64,000 nucleotides of DNA from Ignavibacteria bacterium UBA7675 (GCA_002483085.1 DLHF01000002.1:1-64000); one strand, 5' to 3'; positions 34,461 through 44,592 are shown, numbered from the stretch's first letter. Translations and numbers: made by a program. Notes: generated by a model not told the origin, from the sequence alone.

Positions 34461-35693
34461 ATGGCAGGCCCAGTTCTTCATCCATTCTGGTCGTCCGATA
34501 GCGGTGCGCCTCTTTTGCAGCAAGCCTCCGCACTCGCAGAACGCCTTGATAGCGATACCCTGCGCATGGTGGCTTCTCTGCGCTCGTCTTTTCCGAATCA
34601 GACACCCGAGACTGTTTCCCGCGCCGTGGAAATCGCTCTTGCCCGGCAAAAAGCTCGGGTGTACGGCGAATGGGTGCACGCAGGTCTCTTTACACGCCAA
34701 AGTGTAGAACAGGCTACATATCCTCTTATAGCAAAGCACCACGCTACGCGCTTTGCAGGCTGCCGTATTGTGGTAGAAATATGCACAGGTGCTGGGTTCG
34801 ATACCGCAGCTCTGGCAGCAGTGGCCAAGCGCGTTGTCAGTATCGAGGCCGATAGCGAGCTGGCGGCATTGGCACGGCACAATCTGGCTGTGCAGGGAAT
34901 TAGCAATGTGGATGTTGTGGAAGGAAAGGCGGAAGACGTCGTTCCCACGCTCGATATGGCGCAGGTCGATGGTATCTGGGCCGACCCTTCGCGAAGAATC
35001 GGTGAAGGACAGCGAGCAGAATCGCCCAACGACTACGCACCACCACTATCCTTTATAATAGACATAGCAGGTATAATAGACATAGCAGGGAAGAGGCAGT
35101 GCGGTGTCAAAATTGCTCCGGCAGTTACGCTCGATCCCGTACCCGCAGGCTGGCAACGCGAATGGATCGGCTATGGTGGTGAATGCCGCGAGCAAGTGCT
35201 CTGGCTCCGTGCGCCAGTGGTGGATAACACCGTCTCTCTTGTCGATTGCGGCGCCGTCTTCCTGCCTGTCGTCCATGTGCAGCGCAACGAGCTCGTGCTG
35301 CATATTTCCCCCGAAAAGCTCTCCGGACAATGGCTCGTGGAGCCGCATAATGCAGTCGTGCGCAGTGGTGTGCTCCACTCGCTGTATGCCGAAGACAATA
35401 TTGGCCTGATAGATCAACACATCGCCTATGGCATTTGTCCTATCCGGCCTTCGCCTTCCCCCCTGTACACGACATTCCATATCGTAGAAGCCTTTGGTTG
35501 GAACGAAAAAAAGCTCCGCCAGCGTCTGCGCGAGCTAGGATGGGGCAGCGGAACACAGATTAAAAAGCGCGGATTTCCACAAACGCCCGAGCAGGTGCGA
35601 GCCCGGCTCGATCTGCCGCGAAAAGGGGTGAGTGGTACGATTGTGCTTACGCGGGTAGAGCAGGGGCATCTCGTGCTGCTATGCCAACGATAG
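34461..35693 (+). CDS. Class I SAM-dependent methyltransferase with THUMP-like domain
   Basis: About 410 aa from ATG 34461; the frame opens at 34377, and neither start has a clear ribosome-binding site. The central Rossmann fold shows motif I VVEICTGAGFDTAALA, then VVSIEADSELAALARHNL and ADPSRR. The C-terminal part (FHIVEAFGWNEKKLRQRLRELGWGSGTQIKKRGFPQTPEQVRARL) matches the THUMP-like domain seen in proteins of this architecture in Bacteroidota. An RNA substrate is likely but unproven. A perfect 18-bp tandem duplication at 35054-35089 repeats IIDIAG in frame. Confidence 0.82.
   Translation: MAGPVLHPFWSSDSGAPLLQQASALAERLDSDTLRMVASLRSSFPNQTPETVSRAVEIALARQKARVYGEWVHAGLFTRQSVEQATYPLIAKHHATRFAGCRIVVEICTGAGFDTAALAAVAKRVVSIEADSELAALARHNLAVQGISNVDVVEGKAEDVVPTLDMAQVDGIWADPSRRIGEGQRAESPNDYAPPLSFIIDIAGIIDIAGKRQCGVKIAPAVTLDPVPAGWQREWIGYGGECREQVLWLRAPVVDNTVSLVDCGAVFLPVVHVQRNELVLHISPEKLSGQWLVEPHNAVVRSGVLHSLYAEDNIGLIDQHIAYGICPIRPSPSPLYTTFHIVEAFGWNEKKLRQRLRELGWGSGTQIKKRGFPQTPEQVRARLDLPRKGVSGTIVLTRVEQGHLVLLCQR
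35054..35089 (+). repeat. 18-bp tandem duplication inside the methyltransferase gene
   Basis: Two perfect adjacent copies of an 18-mer starting TATAATAGACATAGCAGG encode IIDIAG-IIDIAG in frame. It looks like a recent slippage event; loss or gain of one copy would keep the reading frame. Confidence 0.9.
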
Positions 35694-35759
35694 CCGTGGA
35701 GCCGCCGAGCAGAGCATCACTGAATTAAATATATATGTTCATCGGCAAATACCCTTTGG

Positions 35760-35800
35760 ACAAGCGGCTCTTGCGACCGAAAGACAGCGACACCGTGCCA
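35760..35800 (+). repeat. Dispersed intergenic repeat, short copy E
   Basis: AAGCGG-CTCT-TGCGACCGAAAGACAGCG followed by ACACCGTGCC. The core differs from copies A-C by the central GT to AAA change, and the region before CCGTGCC is shorter. It lies between the methyltransferase and kelch genes. Confidence 0.55.
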
Positions 35801-35908
35801 AAACAGAACCCAGCACAGCACACAGAGCACCCCCTGGTAACGTTTTCACTCCCTTGTGGGTACTAATCCCCAATAGTACCTTCCCTTTCCAATAATTATG
35901 GAGCCACT

Positions 35909-37135
35909 ATGGCCTGTCTCAATTATCTTCGCAGCATCCAATTGCTGGGCGCTCTGTGCATACTCGTAGCTCATTATCCTGCATCCGCTCAGTGGGAAAA
36001 GATCGGGCCACCTTTTGAGATATTTAAAAACGACGGGTTTTATGGATATGCGGACGGTGTATTATATATGTTCGGTGGCAAGCTCGGTACAGGAACATTG
36101 CTCACCGAATGCAGTACGCTGAACACTGAAAACCCAGAGGCATGGATAACCAAAGCTCCTCTGCCCACCACACGCATCGGCGGTTATGCGGGATTGTACA
36201 ATGGGAAATTCTATCTCGTAGGCGGTCTTATTAATTACACCGGCACCCCCACAATCTATAATTTTGCATCTGCGGTATTAGAATACGACCCGGCTACCGA
36301 CACCTACACGGAAAAAACATCGATACCCCTTCCTGTGTACGAAGCAGCCGGAGCAGTGGTGGGCTCAAAGATTTACCTTATCGCCGGAGGCGCACGCCAA
36401 GCAGATAATCCACAGCTTATAGAGGAATCGCGAAAGGTACAGGTGTACGACATGGCGACAGATGTGTGGAGTACTACAACCGATGCGCCCTTTACCGACG
36501 AGGATTACAGTATGGCTACAGCGATTGGCAATACAATTTACTATTTCGGCAACAGAACCCAGGGAGAGCCTTATGGCTACAAAGGGGTAGTAGGCGAAAC
36601 AATCCAGTGGTCGCCGATTGCGGATTGCCCGGAAAAACCCTTTGCAGGAGCTTGTGGAGTGATGGGTAATACTGTGTATATCGCCGGTGGAGCCATTCAA
36701 TCGGGCAACCCCAATTACGATACCTACTACTACGATGAGCCAAACGATACGTGGATCAAAAATGCGGAACTTCCCGAACCCGGCTTCTTTGTTCCCGTTC
36801 TGCTCGGCGATGGCACAGCTCTCTACTACATAAGTGGTACGGGAAATTTTAATACCTACCGCCTTTCCCTTACTACAGGTGTCGCGGAATCAAACGAAGA
36901 AACTCCAGCATTACGTATATATCCCAATCCCGCTTCTGAGGCTGTTACAATCGAGCTGCCCTCTGCAGCACCGTGTACTCTGGCTATGTTCTCCGCGCTT
37001 GGAGAGAAAGTGCTTACACAAAGCGCCAACAGCAGCACTGCGATGCTCGACACACATACGCTTCCGCCCGGGTTGTACACCGTGCGATATGCCAGCCAGG
37101 GCTCTACACGGTACTACCGGCTCATACTTAAATAA
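35909..37135 (+). CDS. Kelch-repeat protein with T9SS sorting domain
   Basis: 408 aa. The signal peptide ends at HYPASAQ. Five to six kelch blades form a beta-propeller (GVLYMFGGKLGTGTLLTECSTL, YNGKFYLVGGLINYTG, VGSKIYLIAGGARQ, IGNTIYYFGN, MGNTVYIAGGAIQSG). The final 75 residues (LRIYPNPASEAVTIELPS...LPPGLYTVRYASQGSTRYYRLILK) are a type A T9SS sorting domain. It is therefore a secreted or surface-anchored propeller. The ligand is unknown. The next gene encodes another propeller with the same kind of tail. Confidence 0.9.
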   Translation: MACLNYLRSIQLLGALCILVAHYPASAQWEKIGPPFEIFKNDGFYGYADGVLYMFGGKLGTGTLLTECSTLNTENPEAWITKAPLPTTRIGGYAGLYNGKFYLVGGLINYTGTPTIYNFASAVLEYDPATDTYTEKTSIPLPVYEAAGAVVGSKIYLIAGGARQADNPQLIEESRKVQVYDMATDVWSTTTDAPFTDEDYSMATAIGNTIYYFGNRTQGEPYGYKGVVGETIQWSPIADCPEKPFAGACGVMGNTVYIAGGAIQSGNPNYDTYYYDEPNDTWIKNAELPEPGFFVPVLLGDGTALYYISGTGNFNTYRLSLTTGVAESNEETPALRIYPNPASEAVTIELPSAAPCTLAMFSALGEKVLTQSANSSTAMLDTHTLPPGLYTVRYASQGSTRYYRLILK

Positions 37136-37439
37136 TATCGGGACAAGACAAAGAGACCCATTATACCTGATATAAGCGGCACCTTTAGTCATGAGAAAGA
37201 GGTTGTTATTCCAGACAGCACATTCTTCTATCACCTCGAAAAAAATTGCGGATGGTGCCAGAGCGCGTGATCGCAGTAGTTCAAAGGCTTCTGATGAGTT
37301 ATGAGCGCACACCTTTTTTTATTTTCAATATTGTGCCGCTGAACACAGGAGAAACTACCAGGAAGTTGCACAGACTACGCGCCTGCGTTAAGTTGTGCAT
37401 CTGTTGTAGATGCCTTTGTGCAATCGTATCGGAATTGTT

Positions 37440-39575
37440 ATGAAAATCGCAAGCTTTGTGCTGTTCGTTCTGGCCTGCGTAGCGGCACCAGCTCAGTACC
37501 CCGACTGGACAAACTACACCAACGGGCAAACAGTACAAGATGTGGAATTGTACGGCGATAACGTGTGGATCGCGTCGCGCGGAGGGCTTACACGGATGAA
37601 CCGAACAACCGGCGCAATGGAATTCTACAATCATGCTAACTCCAGCCTTCCAGAAAACGACATCAGGGCGCTCGCCGTGGACACCGATGGCACAGTGTGG
37701 TGCGGCACAGCACAGAAAGGCATTGCATCGTTCGACGGCTCGACTTGGCGCCTGTACTCAACGAAAAATTCCGACTTGCCCTCCGATATTATCACATCGC
37801 TTTCTATCGGCAACAACAATGGTCTGTGGATCGGCACGTGGGGTGGGGGAGCAGCCGTACTACGCGGCGGCGAGTGGACACTCTACACATCATCCGATAG
37901 CGGCCTGCCCAACGAGTATGTAACAGCGCTCTACGCCGACAACACCGGCAGGACATGGATAGGGACATATAATACTGGTATTAGTGTGTATAGCAACGGC
38001 TTATGGACTACCTATACAAAGGAATCCGGTTTGCCCTATGCTTCTGTTGCATCAATAGTAGAGGGCAAAGATAACCGCCTGTGGATTGGCACTGGCGACC
38101 GCATTACAGCAGGAGCTGGCGGTGGTGCAGCCGTATTCGACGGAACAACTTGGACTACATACCAGACTGGCAACTCTCCGCTGCCTCACAATTCTGTTGC
38201 CGCTCTCGCTGTTGATGCCTCCGGTGCCGTGTGGTTTGGCACCGCACATGGGCTTGCTAAACTGGAAGGGGACAGTTGGACAGTGTATCAAACCTCATCG
38301 GGTCTGCCTGCCGAAAGCGTGCTCGCGCTGGCAACAGCCGAGAACACTGTCGTCGTAGGCACCAATGGAGGTGGCTTGGCTTTCTTCGATGGTACAGCAT
38401 GGGACGTCCACAATCCTTCTAACTCCGGCCTGCCCGGCAATTCAATTGCCGACCTCGAAACCGACAGCAAGGGTACAATGTGGATAGCAGTGTACCGGGG
38501 TGGCCTTGTGCGCTACGATGGCACGTGGACTACGTATCAAGCGGAGTCGTCCGGCCTACCCGATAATCAGATTTACGACATAACCATCGACAGAAACGAC
38601 ATCGTGTGGTGCGTGTCGCAAAATGGTGTTTCGCGGTTCGACGGTGAACAATGGACGACATACACACGTGCAAATTCGGCTATACCTATTAGTAACTTCA
38701 CCTCTATTGCCGCCGCTCCCAATGGCGATATCTGGGTGGGCAGTTTTGGCTCCGGTGTAGCTCGTTTCGACGGCGAGAAGTGGACACAGTTCACGCAAAG
38801 CGGGGGGCTGCCTTCCAATTATATCGCTTCCGTTGCCGTAGACAGCAGCGGCAATACATGGATTGGCAACCTTACCGACGGCAGCTTTGCAGGCTATGGC
38901 ACCGTCCGCTACGACGGCACAGCATGGACGCATTTTGTAAATCCACCCGTTGAGTCAATTGCCGACATCGGGGCGGATCGCAGTGGGGCACTGTGGTTTG
39001 CAACCGATGGCGGTGTAGTTATCTACAAAGAACATCAGTGGACAGAGCACACGGTGCTGAATTCCGGCCTCACCGATAATGCCGTGCGTGCAGTATCGCT
39101 CGCAGCCAATGGTACTGCGTGGTTCGGTGCCTTTACCGGAGCTGTGCGCTACGATGGTACAATATGGAGCACGTTTACCACATCCAATTCCGGCTTGCCT
39201 CACAATTTCACAGGGCGAACAGCAGTCGATAACCAGGGCAATACGTGGATTGGCACGTCTGGGGGCATTGGCGTGCTGCGGGCACAAACCACCGATGTTA
39301 AATATCCCGACAACTCACCTGTGGCGGCAATCCGTATTTACCCCAACCCCGTCTCTTCAACAGCCTTTATTCGGTATTTTGCAAGCGCAGAATCTTCCGT
39401 AGACATCGAGATTGCTGATATCTTCGGAAATACAGTGGCTTCCTTTCCCAAGCAGGCCGCCCCCGGCTGGAACACCTTCGATATTTCTGCGGAGCACCTC
39501 ACTGCTGGTGCGTACATCTACAGGCTAAGCCTCGGCACATCGACCCACACAGGTTTGTTTACTGTCCATAAATAA
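37440..39575 (+). CDS. Secreted two-component-regulator-propeller (Reg_prop) repeat protein with T9SS sorting domain
   Basis: About 711 aa from ATG 37440. The signal peptide is MKIASFVLFVLACVAAPAQ. Fourteen blades of the G.xWIGT..GG...FDG..W type fill residues 30-620, each followed by TxYT..NSGLP..., which is the Reg_prop pattern. In hybrid two-component sensors fourteen such blades form the periplasmic double propeller that binds glycans, but here no histidine kinase follows. Instead the tail (IRIYPNPVSSTAFIRYF...LTAGAYIYRLSLGTSTHTGLFTVHK) is a T9SS sorting domain. This is a free-standing, exported propeller, probably surface-bound. Confidence 0.92.
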   Translation: MKIASFVLFVLACVAAPAQYPDWTNYTNGQTVQDVELYGDNVWIASRGGLTRMNRTTGAMEFYNHANSSLPENDIRALAVDTDGTVWCGTAQKGIASFDGSTWRLYSTKNSDLPSDIITSLSIGNNNGLWIGTWGGGAAVLRGGEWTLYTSSDSGLPNEYVTALYADNTGRTWIGTYNTGISVYSNGLWTTYTKESGLPYASVASIVEGKDNRLWIGTGDRITAGAGGGAAVFDGTTWTTYQTGNSPLPHNSVAALAVDASGAVWFGTAHGLAKLEGDSWTVYQTSSGLPAESVLALATAENTVVVGTNGGGLAFFDGTAWDVHNPSNSGLPGNSIADLETDSKGTMWIAVYRGGLVRYDGTWTTYQAESSGLPDNQIYDITIDRNDIVWCVSQNGVSRFDGEQWTTYTRANSAIPISNFTSIAAAPNGDIWVGSFGSGVARFDGEKWTQFTQSGGLPSNYIASVAVDSSGNTWIGNLTDGSFAGYGTVRYDGTAWTHFVNPPVESIADIGADRSGALWFATDGGVVIYKEHQWTEHTVLNSGLTDNAVRAVSLAANGTAWFGAFTGAVRYDGTIWSTFTTSNSGLPHNFTGRTAVDNQGNTWIGTSGGIGVLRAQTTDVKYPDNSPVAAIRIYPNPVSSTAFIRYFASAESSVDIEIADIFGNTVASFPKQAAPGWNTFDISAEHLTAGAYIYRLSLGTSTHTGLFTVHK

Positions 39576-39787
39576 TACTGCGGCCCGTCAGAGCGCCAAT
39601 GCCGAAGCTCATATATTTTTTCGCTCTTTTTTAGAACATGATCTACGTCAGTTTTTGGGAGCCGGTGATTCATTATTTTGTCTTTTGGCAATGTGTGCCG
39701 TTGGCTGCCGGTCGACTCTACGGTTGATTACAGCCAGCCTCGTACACCCGTTGTACAATTGTTATCCTTTTGTTCACTGGCGGCGTT

Positions 39788-41623
39788 ATGAACTGGTTTC
39801 GCAATCTCCGGATTTCCTTCAAACTTCTTCTCGCCTTTACCGTTTTCACACTCCTCTTCAGTCTTTCGATGGCGCTTGCACTGCGCGAGTTCGCTTTGCT
39901 CAATAATAAAACTACGACCATCGTGCACACGTGGCTGCCAAGCGTGCAGGCGGTAACTGATATGAAAACCAGCATTGCCAGCTACCGGATTGGGGAATAC
40001 CGCTATCTGCAAAGCAATACACCGGAAGAATTAGAAAAAAACATTTTGTTGCTGGCCGACGCACTGAACCAGCTCAGCCGCGACGAAGAGGTGTATATTC
40101 CCATGATTTCTTCCACCAACGAGCAGGAACTGTACGACCGCTACCACAACGAACTCGCCGTCTACCTCGAAATGAGCGAGGCGATGATTTCTATGATGGA
40201 AGAAGGACGACAGCAAGAAGCTATTATGCTTATCACTAACAATTCATTCCAGCAGTACGACCTACTTGTCAACGAGCTGCGCGCACTTGTGGACTACAAT
40301 ATCACCAGTTCCCGGCAGGCTGGAGAGGAAATAAATGAAACTTACCGCACATCGGTCACGATGATACTTACACTTATAGCCGTAAGCGTCGTCTGCGCAA
40401 CAATTATTGCTTTCGGGCTCGCACGCATCATAGGCCATCCCCTACAGGTACTCCGCAATGCCGCAGAAAAAATAGCGAACGGCGATATTGAGCAGTCGGT
40501 AGCTATCAACTCCCGCGATGAAGTGGGAATCTTGGCTACATCGTTCAACACAATGATAGCGCATATCCGCGAGGCTATGAATCAAGAACACAGGCAAAAG
40601 CAATACCTGGACCAGTGCGTAGAAACAATGTTAGTACAAATGGATCGGTTCGCGGAAGGCAATCTGACAGTGCATCTTGTGCGCCAGCGGAACGACGCAA
40701 TGGGCAGGCTGTACGACGGATTCAATCGGGCAATAGAAAAAATACGCGCTATGATGCTGGAAGTCGACGGGGCAGTGCGAAACACGTCAGAATCGGCAGA
40801 ACAGATCAGTGCATCGACCGAGCAATTGGCAACAGGGGCGCAGGAGCTATCGGCACAGACCCAAAAAATCACAGTAGCAGTCGACCAAATGGCATACGCC
40901 GTTGCCGACAACTCGCACAGCGCATCGACAGCCGCTCATTTAGCGACATCAAACGGCGAAGTAGCCAGCACTGGAAATCAGGTTGTAGCGCGTACAGTGA
41001 GCACTATCAGCTCAATCGCTATGGTCGTCCGCGAATCGTCGGCCACTGTAGAACGCCTCGGCGCTTCGGGAAGAGAAATTGGCCAAATCATCTCCGTTAT
41101 TGATGAAATCGCGAATCAAACCAACCTACTGGCGCTCAATGCAGCTATCGAAGCAGCACGAGCGGGCAGCCACGGAAGGGGATTCGCCGTTGTAGCCGAC
41201 GAAGTGCGTAAGCTCGCAGATCGCACGACAAAAGCAACCGGGGAAATAGCGAGCATTATTCACAAAATTCAGAAAGAAACAGCGGATGCAATGGCCGCGA
41301 TGCAGCGCGGCACACAGGAAGTAGACGAAGGGCTGGTGCTCGCACAGCAGGCGAATGCCTCGCTCGATAGCATACTCACGAGTTCGCTGGACGTCCGGCT
41401 AATGATGCAGAAAATTGCTGATGCCAACCAACAGCAGTCTGCTACCAGCGAAGCCATAGCCCGTAGCATGGATAGTATGTCGTCGGTGGTAGAACGCTCT
41501 GCCACAGATATTACGCGCATTGCCGATTCTGCTGTGTGGCTTGCCGATGTCACCGGACGACTCAGCGGCCTGGTCAGCCAGTTCAGTCTGTATCGCGATG
41601 AGGATGAAGCCGACACCCCCTAA
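39788..41623 (+). CDS. Methyl-accepting chemotaxis protein
   Basis: About 611 aa from ATG 39788. One transmembrane helix (LLLAFTVFTLLFSLSMALAL), a four-helix-bundle periplasmic sensor (about 35-185), a second helix (MILTLIAVSVVCATIIAFGLA), a HAMP domain and a cytoplasmic signalling domain follow in order. The hairpin tip reads EIANQTNLLALNAAIEAARAGSHGRGFAVVADEVRKLADRT, the kinase-coupling signature. The sensor is of the 4HB_MCP class, whose ligands are varied. No che genes are in the window, so it must couple to a kinase encoded elsewhere. Confidence 0.95.
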   Translation: MNWFRNLRISFKLLLAFTVFTLLFSLSMALALREFALLNNKTTTIVHTWLPSVQAVTDMKTSIASYRIGEYRYLQSNTPEELEKNILLLADALNQLSRDEEVYIPMISSTNEQELYDRYHNELAVYLEMSEAMISMMEEGRQQEAIMLITNNSFQQYDLLVNELRALVDYNITSSRQAGEEINETYRTSVTMILTLIAVSVVCATIIAFGLARIIGHPLQVLRNAAEKIANGDIEQSVAINSRDEVGILATSFNTMIAHIREAMNQEHRQKQYLDQCVETMLVQMDRFAEGNLTVHLVRQRNDAMGRLYDGFNRAIEKIRAMMLEVDGAVRNTSESAEQISASTEQLATGAQELSAQTQKITVAVDQMAYAVADNSHSASTAAHLATSNGEVASTGNQVVARTVSTISSIAMVVRESSATVERLGASGREIGQIISVIDEIANQTNLLALNAAIEAARAGSHGRGFAVVADEVRKLADRTTKATGEIASIIHKIQKETADAMAAMQRGTQEVDEGLVLAQQANASLDSILTSSLDVRLMMQKIADANQQQSATSEAIARSMDSMSSVVERSATDITRIADSAVWLADVTGRLSGLVSQFSLYRDEDEADTP

Positions 41624-41717
41624 CGGCGCTTTTCCGCTTCGTAAAATGGACAAAACATCGTAGCTTGCGTTCTTACCCGTTTGCCAAACAGCAATTCTCA
41701 TTCTTTTCGCAGAACGC

Positions 41718-42371
41718 ATGGAAAAGCTTTCTCAACTGCTCGACCTTTTTATCCATCTCAATACACATCTTTCGTGGTTAGTCTCCACATTTGGCATTTG
41801 GACGTATGTCATTCTTTTTCTGGTCATCTTTTGTGAGACTGGCCTTGTCGTAATGCCGTTTTTACCGGGCGACTCTCTTCTCTTTGCGGTGGGCGCTCTG
41901 GCAGCATCTCCGGGCTCGCCATTAGACATTACCGCCGTGTATGGCCTGCTTCTGGTTGCAGCAATTGCAGGCGATACAGTGAACTACATGATAGGGCAGA
42001 AGCTCGGCGCAAGACTCCTACAGTCGAAGCGGAAATTCATAAAAAAAGAGCACCTCGACCGCACACACGCGTTTTACGAGCGGCACGGCGGCAAGACAAT
42101 TATCATAGCGCGGTTCATTCCTATTGTGCGCACTTTTGCTCCGTTTGTAGCGGGCTTGGGAGCTATGAACTACAGGCAGTTTATCATATATAATATTGCT
42201 GGCGCTTTTGTCTGGATCACATCGCTGCTGTTCGCTGGTTATTTCTTTGGCGGATTGCCCATTGTTCAGAAAAATTTCTCGCTGGTCATTATGGCTATCA
42301 TCGTTCTCTCGGTTCTGCCAGCCGTGTATGAATTTATACGACATAAGTTTTTTCCGCCGAAAAGCGCATAG
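41718..42371 (+). CDS. DedA family inner-membrane protein
   Basis: 217 aa. The hallmarks are E-TGLVVMPFLPGDSLLF (re-entrant helix 1), GDTVNYMIGQKLG, and FYERHGGKTIIIARFIPIVRTFAPFVAGLGAMNYRQFIIYNIAGAFVW. DedA proteins are phospholipid or undecaprenyl-phosphate flippases or scramblases; some support envelope homeostasis and drug resistance. The gene is 9 bases upstream of the YheT-like hydrolase and probably shares its transcript. Confidence 0.95.
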   Translation: MEKLSQLLDLFIHLNTHLSWLVSTFGIWTYVILFLVIFCETGLVVMPFLPGDSLLFAVGALAASPGSPLDITAVYGLLLVAAIAGDTVNYMIGQKLGARLLQSKRKFIKKEHLDRTHAFYERHGGKTIIIARFIPIVRTFAPFVAGLGAMNYRQFIIYNIAGAFVWITSLLFAGYFFGGLPIVQKNFSLVIMAIIVLSVLPAVYEFIRHKFFPPKSA

Positions 42372-42380
42372 GAACCGCTC

Positions 42381-43346
42381 ATGCCTCTGCTATCTTCGTC
42401 CTACGCGCCACCTTTGTTGTTTGCTCACGCCCATGTGCAAACCGTGTTCCCGTCGCTTTTCCGCCGTGTGTCGATAGATTATCAGCGCGAAACTATTCCC
42501 ACGCCCGACGGCGATGTACTCGACATCGACTGGCTGAAAAAGCCCGGTGCCAAGAGTTGTCTTATTATTACTCATGGGCTGGAGGGCAGCTCGCGCAGTC
42601 CGTATGTGATGGGGCTTGCCCGGGCAATGGCGCAGCAGGGCCTCGACATTGCAGCGTGGAATTTTCGCGGCTGCGGTGGTACAACCAACCGCACATCGCT
42701 CATGTACCATAGCGGTGCTACCTACGACCTGCACACCATTGTGTCTTTTGTGGATTCGCTTAGCCAGTACCAGAACATCTACATAGCAGGCTTCAGCTTG
42801 GGCGGCAATATGGTGCTGAAATACCTCGGAGAGCAGGTATTCCCCATTCCGCCAACGGTTTCCCGCGCCATTGCCTTTTCTGTTCCCTGCGATTTGGCTG
42901 CCTGCTCCGAAGCTCTGGCACGCCCGTCCAACGCTTTGTACATGAAGCGTTTTCTAAAACTTCTACGGGCTAAAATACGCGCAAAAATGGAAGCTCTTCC
43001 CGGTACGATCAGCGATGAAGGCTATGAGTCGCTAAAAAATTTCCGTGATTTCGACGACCGCTACACAGCGCCAATTCACGGCTTTCGCGATGCTAACGAC
43101 TACTGGCAGCGCAATCACTGCAAACAATTCCTGCCGGATATTCGCATTCCCACATTGCTGATCAATGCTGGCGACGATCCCTTTTTATCGGCATCAGCTT
43201 ATCCCACAGCCGAAGCTCTGGCATCACAGCATTTCTACTTCGAGCAGCCGAAATACGGCGGGCACTGCGGCTTTGTCGCGTTTAATCGGCAGAGTGTGTA
43301 CTGGTCGGAACAACGCGCTGCGGAGTTTCTCCTCGCCTCCGTATAA
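42381..43346 (+). CDS. Alpha/beta hydrolase, YheT family
   Basis: 321 aa, cytosolic. Visible motifs are the oxyanion-side THGLEGSSRSPYVMGLA, the nucleophile elbow GFSLGGNMVLKYLGE, the acid in NAGDDPFLS and the His in YGGHCGF. The N-terminus (HAHVQTVFPSLFRRV...RETIPTPDGDVLDIDWL) is diagnostic of the YheT/ABHD1-3 group, esterases or lipases of uncertain natural substrate. AGGA precedes the start codon. It follows dedA by 9 bases. Confidence 0.93.
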   Translation: MPLLSSSYAPPLLFAHAHVQTVFPSLFRRVSIDYQRETIPTPDGDVLDIDWLKKPGAKSCLIITHGLEGSSRSPYVMGLARAMAQQGLDIAAWNFRGCGGTTNRTSLMYHSGATYDLHTIVSFVDSLSQYQNIYIAGFSLGGNMVLKYLGEQVFPIPPTVSRAIAFSVPCDLAACSEALARPSNALYMKRFLKLLRAKIRAKMEALPGTISDEGYESLKNFRDFDDRYTAPIHGFRDANDYWQRNHCKQFLPDIRIPTLLINAGDDPFLSASAYPTAEALASQHFYFEQPKYGGHCGFVAFNRQSVYWSEQRAAEFLLASV

Positions 43347-43452
43347 ACAGCAAATGCGCTCTATTGGGAATCTGTGCTTTTTTTACTTGTCTGAATGCAG
43401 TATGTCTGCTATTTTCACTGTCTGTAGGCCTTTGGCCTATCAGGAGCTGCCT

Positions 43453-44463
43453 ATGAATCTACTGCGCTATGTTGCCCTCGTTCTCCTTGCAACAGGATGT
43501 TGCGAGCAAACTTTGCCGACTATTCCGCCAGACCCCGCTACCGAGCGAATTTTTTATTCCCGTGCAAGCGGCACGTTTTTTAGCATTATCAGTACAACAT
43601 CCGAAGCAACGGAGCACAGAACCCTTGCGGCTGGCAGGGGGTATATTACGTCAACACCATACCACTATCGCATCGCAGCGGTTCACAGTTCGCCAACTGG
43701 CAGCTCGATACTTACAGCAACAACAAGTGCAAAGCAACAGATAGAATTTGCCCCGAATTCTGAGCGACCGGCAACCTGTGCTCTTTCCAACGACGGGACG
43801 CGGATTGCCTACACAACAATGGAAGGCAATTTGTACACAGCAAAGCTCGATGGCTCTGAAAATCTGCTTTTGTCGCAAGGAGTCTTTCCACTTGTGCAGC
43901 CGTCTTTTTCGCACGATAACACGCGTATTGCATTTGTAGGCTCGACAGCTCCCGGCCACTCGCTGTACATTATCAATGTAGATGCCACAGGTTTGATTAG
44001 CCTTGCTCCAAACGCCGATACATCCATGCATTCTTTGATAAGTTGGGCGCCGAACAATAGTTCGGTACTGTTCACCGGAATAGATGCTCTTAATGGAGTA
44101 CAAATCTATATAGTAAACTCCCAAGGAGCGAACCTGCGCCCGATTACAGCTTCAATAGCTTTGAAAAGCGACCCAATATGGTCGCCCAATGGCTATAAAA
44201 TTGCTTTTTCGGAAATGACCAATGTGGGCAACTACGATATTTTCATCTGCAATCCCGACGGGAGTGCGATGCAAAATATTACCGGCACAGCAGGCGACAG
44301 CGAACGCTATCCGCACTGGTCGCCAGAAGGAACGCGGCTGTTATTCACAGCAAACGAACCGCCGCTTGCTTCGCTCCGCCTCATAGACACCACGGCTCGC
44401 ACAATTACTACAATTGCTGGCGATGTGTACGGGCGTGGTTTCTGGGATTACTCCGGTCGGTAG
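43453..44463 (+). CDS. TolB-like PD40-repeat lipoprotein
   Basis: 336 aa from ATG 43453, selected by AGGAG 7 bases upstream and by the lipoprotein signal MNLLRYVALVLLATGC (Cys16). The much longer frame to 43165 overlaps the hydrolase gene and is not used. The mature part is a PD40/TolB-type propeller: ALSNDGTRIAYTT, SFSHDNTRIAFVGS, SWAPNNSSVLFTG, IWSPNGYKIAFSE, HWSPEGTRLLFTA. It is probably anchored in the outer or inner membrane as a periplasmic scaffold. No peptidase or OmpA domain is attached. Confidence 0.88.
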   Translation: MNLLRYVALVLLATGCCEQTLPTIPPDPATERIFYSRASGTFFSIISTTSEATEHRTLAAGRGYITSTPYHYRIAAVHSSPTGSSILTATTSAKQQIEFAPNSERPATCALSNDGTRIAYTTMEGNLYTAKLDGSENLLLSQGVFPLVQPSFSHDNTRIAFVGSTAPGHSLYIINVDATGLISLAPNADTSMHSLISWAPNNSSVLFTGIDALNGVQIYIVNSQGANLRPITASIALKSDPIWSPNGYKIAFSEMTNVGNYDIFICNPDGSAMQNITGTAGDSERYPHWSPEGTRLLFTANEPPLASLRLIDTTARTITTIAGDVYGRGFWDYSGR

Positions 44464-44592
44464 CAGCCTAAAGCACCATAAATGTCTCCGTACTCATGCA
44501 ATAAGAGTGCTTTCCACTTGTCTTTTTTTTCTGTAAATTTTATACAAACTCAACCTACACTTTCCAATACCCCCCGGAGGAATTTTTTTCCT

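Noticed and set aside
43165..43452. Upstream extension of the TolB-like lipoprotein frame
   Set aside because: It overlaps the YheT-like gene in another frame and lacks a signal; AGGAG and the lipoprotein signal place the start at 43453.
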